A DNA stretch of 64,000 nt from Bradysia coprophila (taxonomy: Eukaryota > Arthropoda > Insecta > Diptera > Sciaridae), in contig NW_023503340.1 of assembly GCF_014529535.1 (NCBI RefSeq), positions 496,001-560,000 on the forward strand, given 5' to 3'. This document shows positions 46,465 through 57,100 of this stretch, in pieces. The translations under genes and the position numbers were made by a program. Numbering within the stretch: position 1 is the first letter of the stretch; each line of letters opens with the position of its first letter. The notes beneath the pieces were generated by a model that saw only the letters and a list, made by a program, of their open reading frames with translations, searched no databases and was not told where the DNA came from.

Positions 46465-49400
46465 CTATTTGGTACAGTCGCAATTCGAGTAGTGGTCAAA
46501 CATTTTAGTGTGACAAAAGTAGCTGCATTGATGACCACAACTCAGTTCAATACTGCAGGTATCACTGCATCCACCAAATTTAACTCTGTCGAAATCTGAT
46601 GGCGCACGAATCTGTTTTGAAGGGATGATGAGAAAATCGATTTCCAAATGCAAATTCCTCAATTTTTACCTTGGAAATATTTCCATGCGTTTGACAACAC
46701 AAACATAACGTATCTCCAATGGCGTCCTGTTCCTGCAGCTCCTTGCTGATCAGTTTCCAAGTGGAACTGTTCTTTGCCAACAAATTCATATTTCCAATAA
46801 TATAAAAGCCATGCTTGGCCCGAGACAATGCCACACATATCCGATTTTTCAGCGACAAATAACCAATTTTGTCGTCATTGTTACTGCGCACCAGCGACAA
46901 TAAAATTATTTTACTCTCTTCACCCTGGTAATTGTCTACCACGGTGATCCGAACTCTTTTCAGATTGGGATACTTTCGACGTTCCTACAAACAAGCAAAG
47001 ATTTCCGGACAATTAGTTCATTCAACTGCGTTGCAGTAAGAGAATGGTCACCTGAGAAAACTGAAATATCTGTCCGTTGTACATCGTTAGAATTGTGACA
47101 TCCTCTGGCGGATAGCCTTGCAAAATGAAGTAGTTGCACAATGCAACCAAATACTGTGCCTCGAAAATGTTCTTCTTCGACGTTTCGTCGGCATCCTGAA
47201 GATAACGAAAAGAAATAGAAAACGAAATAAATTCAATTCCGGTTATCGTGCCATCAGCGTTACTGCTAATTACATTCGTTTCAAGTTCGTTGTGTGTGAT
47301 AAAGAACACGTTCTTGGTGATGCCCAAAACGTTTGGATATTTGGTCACGACTTCATGGTCGGTGAGCTCTTTGTAAATGGTTGGCCGAATGAGATTCGCA
47401 ATTTCAGGTCGCATGCGATGCTGAACATTTAGTTTGACGCTGTTGATGCCATTGTTGACCATACGTTCGAACAGCGATATGTCCATTTTGTATTGTTTGG
47501 CCAGCTTGAATACACTGGTTGTTGGTCGGAGCTGTTGATGGTCGCCTGAAATTGAGAGTCACAATAGAGCGTTGGACATATAGGCACTTTTGCTGTACAG
47601 ATTGAATAGGTCTCGAGCACATTACGAATAAGTCAGTCGAGCAAGAATTGACTTGACTATGAAAATGGAATGTTACAATAAGATGACGATTCCCCACGTT
47701 AATTTTCGCAAATCAAAAACGTTCGTCAATAATGTAGGTGAAAATAAAACGAACGCGACATTGCATCACTTTTCTCTTGTGATAAAGTTTAGGATTTCGA
47801 AAATCTGCGAGCTATCGACCTTGTAGAATGTCTACAGACATGAGGCCATCGCAACAAAGTTGACATTTTCTACGATACCATTGGAAAAGAAATGGTCACT
47901 CGAATGGAAATTAGATGGCTCGTGGAGTGTGAACTTCTCGTGGAGTGTAAACTTCTTGTGGAGTGTGAACTTCTCGTGGAGTGTGAACTTCTCGTGGAGT
48001 GTGAACTTCTCGTGGAGTGTGAACTTCTCGTGGAGTGTGAACTTCTCGTGGAGTGTGAACTTCTCGTGGAGTGTGAAGTTCCCGTGTAGTACGAAGATCT
48101 CACGCTCAAATGCACACGCTGCATTTACTGTAGGCTTGCAACTGTAGGCATGCAACCTATCGTCCAGCAAACGAACAAAATAACCTTACCACTTTATTTT
48201 CAATTTTTGGACTACACATTCTTCAAATCGATTTTTAACCGTAAATCCATGACGACACATTTTTGGCCAAATATAGCAAAATGTAGATCGTGCTGTCTTA
48301 CACATTTTTCATCTTTTGGCCAAAAATGTGCCATCATGGCTTCACCGTTAAAAATCGATTTTAAGAATGTGTAGGCCAAAAACTGACATTCAAGTGCTAA
48401 GGTTCTTTGTTGATGTTGATGTCTTTTGGGTATCTGAAATTCACGACGACTTACCAATCAAAATCAAATGTTGTGTCTCATTGGACAAGGCAGCAATAAT
48501 GTGTGGCTCCAATATTTCGGCGGCTTCTTCAACAAATACTAAAAATCAGAAATAATGAAAAGAATGACAAAATATCCCATATTCGCACAAAAACACAAAC
48601 CTATGGGCGGCTTCAACATATGCAACAACGAATTACTCCTAGCTGCACAAGTGCTTGTCATGCCAATAACTCGTTTCGATTTCAACAAATTGAATTCATT
48701 GATTTGCTTCAATTCTTCCTGTTTGCGTGAAATCGATCGAAGTTTGTCCTGTAGTAAATTACGGTTAATTAAGAAAATGAAAAACTTCCGTGCTACGACC
48801 GTGCTTATACCTGAACGGTCAAAATTTCCGCTTCCACTAATTTCGCATCATTTTCGCTGCCCTTTTTGCCCTGCAACACTTCGAACTGTTCCATTAGTTC
48901 AGCGTATTCACATTTTGCTTTGTAAAAGCAATTCTTCATCCGTTTGTCACTAACAACCGTTTCCAACAATTGCTTGACGTTGAATTTATCAAGCAGCTCA
49001 TTTTTCGATTGATTGCCCATACGAACAATATCCTCAGTAATGGCTAGCACACCGGCCAAAAATTGGTCCAACGCATGGTTGGTGTAGCAAATAACAAGGA
49101 TCTGCTCGTCCGTGTTTCGTATCAAGGCAGTGAGAATTTCCAGGCCGACGAATGTTTTCCCCGTTCCTATAAATCAGACCGAAAAACAATCAGAATTTTT
49201 GGCACAGCAACAGGATAAGGACCGGGACATGTTCAATTCGAATTACCTGGTGGACCTTGAATGACCGAAAATTTATTGGTCAATGAGTTCTTGAACGCAC
49301 ACAATTGACTTTCGTTTAGTTTTATCGCAGCCGCTGAGGGCCAAGCTGATGTATTTTTTAAATCCAAAGCATACTTTCGATGTGTGTAAATAGTCTTGAT

Positions 49401-51110
49401 GGCTGGCGGAATGTATGACGGGTATGCTGGATTCACCTGAAAATTCATTTGGAATTTTATCGTAAGATCCAAGGCTCCATTGCGGGGTAAGATATGTTAG
49501 ACTATAGAGTCAGCCGACCCTTTACGGGTTGGTCGATTCACTTTGCTAAAACCGACAATCGATTGATCGTGGTTGGTACTTACATCCACATCGATGATGT
49601 AGTTTTTCATCGGAAACGTTTCTTCGTCAAAGTTCTTCATCACATTGTAGACGTGATGGTAAGGCTCGAAGTAAACCTCACTTTCAAACATTATGAAGTC
49701 TCTATCGAACACCAACGGTACGTTAAACGATTTTATAATTTCGATTTGGATCTGCAGAGATAGAAAAAATCGATTTCACTGAGCGAACGGTACCGTCAAC
49801 ACCCTGTATGTAACTCACAAATCCTTGATTTAACAGATCTGTGTCCCGATTGGACACCACAGCCAGTATCATGTCTTCGAACTCAATGCTGGTCGTAAAC
49901 ACCACCAGTGAGCCGTACATCAGTTTCTTGGAAAAATTCGAAAAACTTTCCTTCTGTCGCCCATCATTCCTCTCCGGATCCAGATCGACCATCAAAAATT
50001 CGCCCTTATGTCCGCGTGATGAAGTCGCAGTACATTTGGTTAAAATTTGTACTTTTGGATACACTTTGATGTTGCTGTTCGACTTGTAGCTGCCGTCTTT
50101 AGCTTGACTCAAAAACTGGATGATTCCCTCACGCAACGGACAAATGAAATCTTCGCGCAACAGCGACAAATGCACCTCCAAATAATGTTGTACGCTCGGA
50201 TATTTTCCTTGGACAATGTTTGGTTTAATGTCGACCGGTTCGGTGGACACAAGTTCTTCCAGCGTTGGATAAATTTCGCTGAACACGGATGCCGATTCGT
50301 CGGTGATCTTTTTGAACATTTTATCGAACTCCTCCTTGAACGCGTTCAATTTTAGCTCATGTTTACTGTCGACTATCATTTTAGCTGCTTTTTGCACAAA
50401 TTTTCCGTCCCACTCGAAACACTTAGTTACGTTCCAGCACAAAGCCACCAAATTCTCCCAGAACTCTTGATCGCTCGTAGCGACAATCAGTTTCTTCTTG
50501 GATTTTCCCGGTTTCTGTTCGATCGTCAGCTCTTTCATGTAGCCTTCGATTTGCTTCCAATACGTTTTCGCGTCAATAATCTTCTGCAGAAAACACCTTT
50601 TATGTTCGTTCAATGGGAGACTCAAGATCATCCCAATGGCTTTCAACGTTAAACCCATCACATCACTCGATATGGTCGCTTTGTTGATAGTTTCGATGAA
50701 TCCAGAATCGGGCTGAAGTATCTCCAGAAATACATTCAACGGCGTCAATTCGAGAATGAAGCTGAGTTTCTTGAACGAAATCGGCAAAATATGTTTTGCA
50801 TTCGACGAATTATTGGTGGATTTATCGCTACCACTTTGATTGGAGCTCTTTTGCGCCGATTTGTTGTAATTTCCACCGTAATCTAAACGGCAAAAACGAA
50901 AAGAACAAAACCAAATACAATGACAATTGGTCGAATCGTCTCGGCTTTTGTTTTATTTTCAATTAATTTACCAGACTCGAAGAAATTTGGTCCACCGGAC
51001 GAAAGAGATTCATCGTTTAGAAATTCAATTTTTTCGGAATTATCTTTGGGTAAGTCAACCTTAAAGTCTTCAATGTCTTTGTCGAACCAATCATCATCAG
51101 AATCACTCAT
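46465..51110 (-). CDS. ZNFX1: ZNFX1-like SF1 RNA helicase with a single NF-X1-type finger
   Basis: Eleven exons (51110-50972, 50882-49819, 49751-49584, 49436-49247, 49166-48811, 48748-48601, 48538-48455, 47545-47274, 47195-47052, 46984-46670, 46611-46465) join in phase to 1008 residues. A Ser/Asp-rich start and a long N-terminal domain precede a UPF1-like helicase core: Walker A GPPGTGKT (518-525), motif II VEEAAE (691-696), GDHQQLRP (717-724), QHRMRP, DNYQGEES (872-879) and VALSRAKHG. The C-terminus has one NF-X1-like Cys/His cluster (CSDTCSIELSCGHQC, then CH and CDC). Vertebrate ZNFX1, about 1900 residues, has several fingers, so this form is much shorter. Relatives act in dsRNA sensing and small-RNA inheritance. 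The 908-bp intron 7 holds a minisatellite and a hairpin. Confidence 0.93.
47924..48091. repeat. 18-bp minisatellite in ZNFX1-like intron 7
   Basis: About nine tandem copies of CTCGTGGAGTGTGAACTT with few changes. The 18-bp period leaves frames open on both strands, which creates spurious ORFs; splice signals place it in an intron. Confidence 0.93.
48200..48384. repeat. Hairpin MITE-like repeat in the same intron
   Basis: Arms pair TTTTTGGACTACACATTCTT with its diverged inverse, then AATCGATTTTTAACCGT and ACATTTTTGGCCAAA with theirs. The imperfect pairing suggests an old insertion. Confidence 0.75.
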
Positions 51111-52200
51111 ATTAACACTTCGCTCAATTTAAATTAATTACAAAAGCGGCTTGTTGGCTATTTGCACAATTGAATTGGGTGATAAATTTTGACAGTAACA
51201 CTGTCAACGATTAATATTTATTTGGGTGAGTGTGTGTGTGTGTGTGTGTATAAGTCTCGTCATCAACGCATAAGCAAAACATGTGAGCCGTTGTCATTTT
51301 GTTATTATTTGCTTCTAACTTCTCTTGCTTCTCTTGCGCGTTGTTCTCGTTTTGTGTTGTGTCGAGGCGGACGAAGGAGTTTGATGGTACAAAAATTTCA
51401 AATACAAGGTCACAACCTTTCTGAGACGCTTGTTTCGATTTAAAAATTAGAAAATATTCTAAACTGTAACGTTAGCTTCTTGCTCGTAGGATTGCTTCTT
51501 TCACAGACTACTATTGATTGTTATTCACACCGGTCTTTGATATTTGAATTCTGCCGGTTAATTTATCGACGACAAAAAATAATCACACTGATCTCTAGCT
51601 AACGTCGCATTGGCAAAATATATGTCAAAGTGAAAGAGATCAATCGGATCAATCTGACCGCGTATCCGTCGTAATTTGGATAATAGTACATTTCGTACCT
51701 AGAAAGTCTTTTTTAGCGTGTGAGACGTTTCCAGACAGAGCCGAAGGCGAGGTCTGGAATCGAATACGCTAAAAAAAGACTTTTAGTCCGTGGTACGAAT
51801 AGTATTTTTCATATTGGACGGAGAAAAAGTGCGACGAAGTCGAATTTTTTGGGGTCTTGATATGAAAAAACAATTTCCAGTGGAAATAACAAAAGAATTT
51901 TCATTAATTCTTTTGTAATTTTATTGGAAATTGTTTTTCTTCCGAATTACAGCATTTATGTAAATGATGTTACCTTCTCGTAATCCAGATCCGATCACCC
52001 GATTTCTTCCGGTAAAATTCAACCAAATTTTCCGGTAAAAATGTGGGGATTTCTCGGTAAACAATATTTACTTTCAATCTTACTGAAGTAACATACCTCT
52101 TTAAGGTTTACGAATGAATAAAAAAAAGTACTCAAATCACTAGCGGAGCGAGCGAAAAAAGTGACTAGTAAATGTCCAGACGATTGAATTCTGTTCCTTT
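51111..52200. other. 5' flank of the helicase gene
   Basis: Presumed promoter region. A (GT)n run is at 51230-51249. A hairpin lies at 51694-51797 (listed separately). No further gene recognised. Confidence 0.45.
51694..51797. repeat. 104-bp hairpin with CCGAAGGCGAGG centre
   Basis: The outer stem CGTACC/GGTACG, middle stem AGTCTTTTTTAGCGT/ACGCTAAAAAAAGACT and inner stem CCAGAC/GTCTGG enclose AGAGCCGAAGGCGAG. Built like the hairpin at 42745-42844. Confidence 0.8.
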
Positions 52201-52299
52201 TAAATGACGCGAGTACAAAGGAAACAAGAATAGACCGGCTGAAGCGTGGTGAGGTCTTTTTTCATTTTTTTTTTCAATTTCTGTTTACTACTAGCTTGG

Positions 52300-53075
52300 T
52301 ACTCATTCAAGTACCACTTTGGTATTCAACTACCAAATTTTGGAATTATAAGTAGGCAAGCAAGCCGATTAATTTCGTCAGTCGGTGTGCAGCTCTCAAA
52401 CAGTAAACATATCTACAACATCCGTTTTAGTCAACTACCACTTTGGTAGTCAGTCAACTACCACTTTGGTAGTCAGTCAACTACCACTTTGGTAGTCAGT
52501 CAACTACCACTTTGGTAGTCAGTCAACTACCACTTTGGTAGTCAGTCAACTACCACTTTGGTAGTCAGTCAACTACCACTTTGGTAGTCAACTACCACTT
52601 TGGTAGTCAACTACCAAATACTCGATTTATAAATAGACCAGCAGGCCGAATAATTTCGTCAGTCGGTGTGCGTCTCTCGCGTAAGAAACATCTTTGCTGC
52701 TATATAGTTTGGGGGTCTAACTACCAACAACTACCAAATTGCAATGTCTGCTATGAGCGATCGGTTACCAGATAACAAATAATAATTGATTTGCCTGGTG
52801 TTGGTTTGCTCATAGTAGCATTGCAATTTACCAACGTGGTAGTCAACTACCAAATATTTGAGTTATAAATAGGCAAGCAGGCAGAATAATTTCGTCATTC
52901 GGTGCGTAGCTCTCAAACGGTAAACATCTCTGCTGCTAAATATTTTGGGGGTCCAACTACCAACAACTACCAAACTTTCAAATTGCAATGTCTGCTATGA
53001 GCGATTGGTTACCAGATAACAAATAATAATTGATTTGCCTGGTGTTGGTTTGCTCATAGTAGCATTGCAATTTTA
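52300..53075. repeat. Tandem promoter-like repeats with 23-bp minisatellite
   Basis: Three diverged copies of a unit of about 240-280 bp contain TATAAATAG (52347, 52628, 52864) and, exactly 33 nt downstream, TCAGTCGGTG or TCATTCGGTG. Between copies 1 and 2 lies a minisatellite (52430-52615) of about seven copies of CAACTACCACTTTGGTAG with spacer TCAGT. Units 2 and 3 end with a hairpin pairing AATTGCAATGTCTGCTATGA with GCTCATAGTAGCATTGCAAT. It may derive from an LTR or other promoter-bearing repeat. Confidence 0.75.
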
Positions 53076-53080
53076 ACTTT

Positions 53081-54144
53081 TATCAATCACATTTTATTTG
53101 TGACACAGACGGACGGACGGATGGACGGACGGACGGACAGATGAAGTGCCAACAATAGGTCTTTTTTCCTATGGAAACATATTGCCGAAAGCTACACTAT
53201 TTTAACGTTTCCGAAATGAAGAAAATCGATTAACGATTCTAAAACGAGCCTAAACATTTTGGTTTGATCACTATTACAGTTCAATGACAAGACGTTTTTT
53301 TTCTATATTCCTACAAATGTTTCGCTTCCCGTTGTATACTCACCTGTTATCATCTAAATAATTAAATTCCTGATTACTGTTCGTTTCCCACTCATTTCAC
53401 TATTTTCTGGTCATTTCGTATACGTTAAGGTGCCAACTGGATACGAATTCTTAAATGCTTGAGAATCGACCCAGACTCGCTAACTGTGGTTTAATGCTAT
53501 GCCTGTAGTCTGTGAAAGGATTAAAAATTATTTCTTGAATTCGAAAGTTTTCGCAGATATTTAAAAATATTTTGCCCTGCAGCTCCATCTAAGAATAAGC
53601 ACAATAGGCACCATAGAACGTATGGGAGAAATCAAAACACTTGGTTTACATGGCCGGTCAATATGTCATTATCAAAATAAATAAATAAAAAAAAAATAAA
53701 AAATTTCTAAACAAATCCGGTGTTATGGGTCGATTGTGCTTTGTCGACCATTCGAAATTATCTCATCCGAATCCACGTAAACCTAACTTATTTTCTTGTG
53801 AATGTTTCGACCTTAACCTTTCAGTGTCAGTATGATGATCGTTTCTGTAAGACGACCAAGTTCATTGACCTCTTTTAACCATCCATCTCTTTGCAATGGT
53901 TTGTACAAACACCATTGTGTTTGGTCATATGCTAAACCACGTATGAAGTTTTTACTTAATGCTCGTCGATCATTGCTGCTGATGTCAACACAACATACCA
54001 CAAAATGGTAGAGATCGAAGCGATAATAAAGAAAAAATCGTAAGTTGCATTTGGCTTTTTTACCAGTGAATGAAGTGACGATGATCAAATTGGCCAAGTG
54101 TCCGTGTTACGAATTTAATCGAAATGTTGCAATCTCGATTTCAG
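53081..54144. other. Stretch upstream of the first recognised POMT2 exon
   Basis: Carries an (ACGG)n tract at 53108-53140. The first exon of POMT2 with the initiator Met should lie here or further left; I could not place it. The minus-strand frame 53813-54097 shows no family features. Confidence 0.4.
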
Positions 54145-57100
54145 GCAATATTCATGGTTGTGTTTCGGAGCTGTGTTGTTATTGACATTCTGCACACGAT
54201 TCTATCGAGTTACAGAACCTGATCATGTTTGGTGAGTGTCTAATCTACCTTCAACTACTTCCAGAAAGACTTCGAATAATTCAAAATTACATTCTCAGTT
54301 GGGATGAAACGCATTTCGGTAAAATGGGAAGCTGGTACATCAATCGGACGTTTTTCTTCGATGTTCATCCACCGCTGGGAAAGGTATGTGAGAACGATCG
54401 GGACTTCCAATGAGAGTTTCACTCCACTTTTGTTTCTGTTTGTTATCCAGATGTTGATTGCATTGTCCGGCATACTAACGGGCTACGATGGAACATATCC
54501 GTTTGAGAAACCGGGTGATAAATACAATGGAACTCACTACGAAGGAATGCGAATCGTAAGTTGATCAAACGTTCAGTTATCAAGAAACGATGACGAACCA
54601 ATCTCTCGATTACCAGTTCTGCACAACACTTGGCGCTCTAATCGTTCCGATGACATTTTCCACAATCTGGGAACTAACCGAATCCAATGAAGCAGCCCTG
54701 ATCTCCGCCGCATATTTGTTGTTCGGTTCGTTGTTGACTTTCTGGAAATTTGTTATTTCGGTCACCAATCTGTTCGTCTCCTATTGCAGACGTCGGAATG
54801 TTAACGCTAAACCAATACATTCTGCTCGACCCAATTCTGTTGTGCTTCATGACCGCTTCAGTTTTGGGAATGGTCAAATTGTCGAAAGCGACGCATTGCG
54901 GTGACACCTTCGCGACAAGGTGGTGGTACTGGCTGTTCTTCACGGGAACGATGCTGGCTTGTACGATTAGTGTAAAATTTGTGGGACTGTTTGTGGTGCT
55001 GTTGGTCGGATTGCATACGATTAACGATTTGTGGATTGTGCTCGGCGATCTGGCGAAACCAGTGGTAAGTGCATCTTTATTGTGGACCGTAACATTCCGG
55101 CCATTTGTTACCGGATTTCGGTTCGATTAATTTCATTTTTATTGTGCGACCATTTGTGCCAACAAAACTTTTATTACACTTTCCTAATCTGACAAAAGAG
55201 AAATTTGTTTACGGAATGCTGACCTGCCAAAAATACCGATGTAAAACTAGTTTTGTTTTCGCAATTTTCTGTGTGAAATACTAATCGAACATAAAGCACA
55301 CAGTGCGAGGTATGACCGGTATAACGGTATGCAGACATTAGACAGTACAGCTGATGTTCATAATTAGCGGTAACGTTCTTGCAGCAAGTGAATGTTTGGA
55401 TGAGGTTTATTTTACTCTGCCGTGGGTGAAAGCAATCGTTAGACTGAATTACGTTTCGATGATTCACTCGAAATTTTTTGAAATGGTTTCACCCGCTTAT
55501 CAAATGGTATTGGTCTATTAAATGTGTTGAAACTCGACGGAATGTGATATTCTATTCCCCGTGAAGTTGAACTTTACTCCGAGGTCTTAAATGATTAAGA
55601 AAACTCCAAATTCATTCAAATCAATTAACTAATTCATAGCGTCACTTTGCGATCGGCGTTTCTTGGTCCGTGCTCAGGATTTACTCATTTGTTTTTTGAA
55701 ACAACTTTCCGCACGAGATTGGAAGTGATATTCAAATTCATCGGTCAATTTGTAATGCTGGAGCATATCCATTCCGTCATTGATCAACCATGAAGACGAG
55801 ATTAGTCGAAAAAGATTGTTGATGAATTAAGATGACAGTGGCGGGACATCACGGTCAATATCGTTTTCTGAAGTGAAATTGGTGGGAGGACTGTGTTTGC
55901 GTAGCTAGAACAACAATATTCCCCGACAGTATATATATATTGATCGTATGGTTCACATTAATTTCTTTAACAAGTTGTTTTGAAACTTTTAGTTTCAATC
56001 AATTAACACTGATAGCTGCAATCACTACTCTAAAAACACTGTCTTCAAACGTCAATGTCTAATTCACTTAACCAATTTATTGCTTCACTCGTTGCTTCAT
56101 TGAGACTTTGGAGTCCACCTCTGAATCGACGAATAGGGCATTCGTTTAAAATATGATCCATTGTCTGGACGATGTCATGACCGCAGTCGCAGTACGGGGA
56201 ATTCCGAAACCTCCATTTATACATTTGATCAGCCGAGCAGCCGTGGCCCGAACGGAACCGATTTAACATTTTCCACTCCTTTCGCTGCAGATTAAAGCCT
56301 TCTACTTTTTGATGTGGGCTCTGGATGAGGAACTTATTTGTGAAAGTAGGGCTGTCGTTTAGTACTTCTGCCACTGGTCATTTTCATCAAACTCTGAAAC
56401 TTGTAATTCGGTGTCGCTCCAAAAGGGTGATCGTGATATAAGGCGCATCCGAGGAGGGTTGTTCAGGTCAGATTTAATTGGAAGCTCATATGGTCTGGAT
56501 TCGTCCATGCATTTCTTCCATAACTTATGTGCAGCCAAATTTCGCCTAATGTGTGGTGGCTGTATGTTTGACAGCACATGGAGCCACGGGACAGGTGTGG
56601 AGCTAACTGAACCAGTTATCAGTCGCATGGCAACGTTTAGTTGAACGTCAATTTTGTTCGTGTGACAGCTCTTGTACCATACTGGCGATGCGTACTCTGC
56701 AGCTGAGTACACCAATGAGAGAGCGGCAGTTCTCAGAACGTCACCGTTTGCTCCCCAGTGAGCACCAGCCAACTTTTGTACCAAATTGTTTCGCACTTTC
56801 ACCTTTTGTCCCCTTGTTCCAAAGCTATTTTATAGCTAAGTGTCCGTTCCAATGGTAAGCCTAGGTACGTGGGAGACATATTGTGAGTCAGTCTCACACC
56901 ATCGATGAAAACATTTAGCTCTCTCGAAGCTGACCGGTTGTCCAAGTGGAACATTGTGACTTCCGTTTTTTCATCATTTAGACACAAGCACCACTGACGG
57001 TAGTACTTTTTCATTGATTCCAAATCGTATTTCAAATTTTCTTCACCCATTTCGAAAGTTTTGACATGACAGTAGGCGATTTCCACTGCGTGCTATCTTA

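Noticed and set aside
47832-48170. Repetitive 112-residue ORF and its partners on both strands
   Set aside because: Product of the 18-bp minisatellite inside an intron; period divisible by three keeps all frames open.
52246-52775. Plus-strand ORFs in the tandem repeat region
   Set aside because: They run through the 23-bp minisatellite and repeat units and have no protein-like features.
53813-54097. 94-residue minus-strand ORF next to POMT2
   Set aside because: No family features or splice support; also overlaps the presumed POMT2 5' intron.
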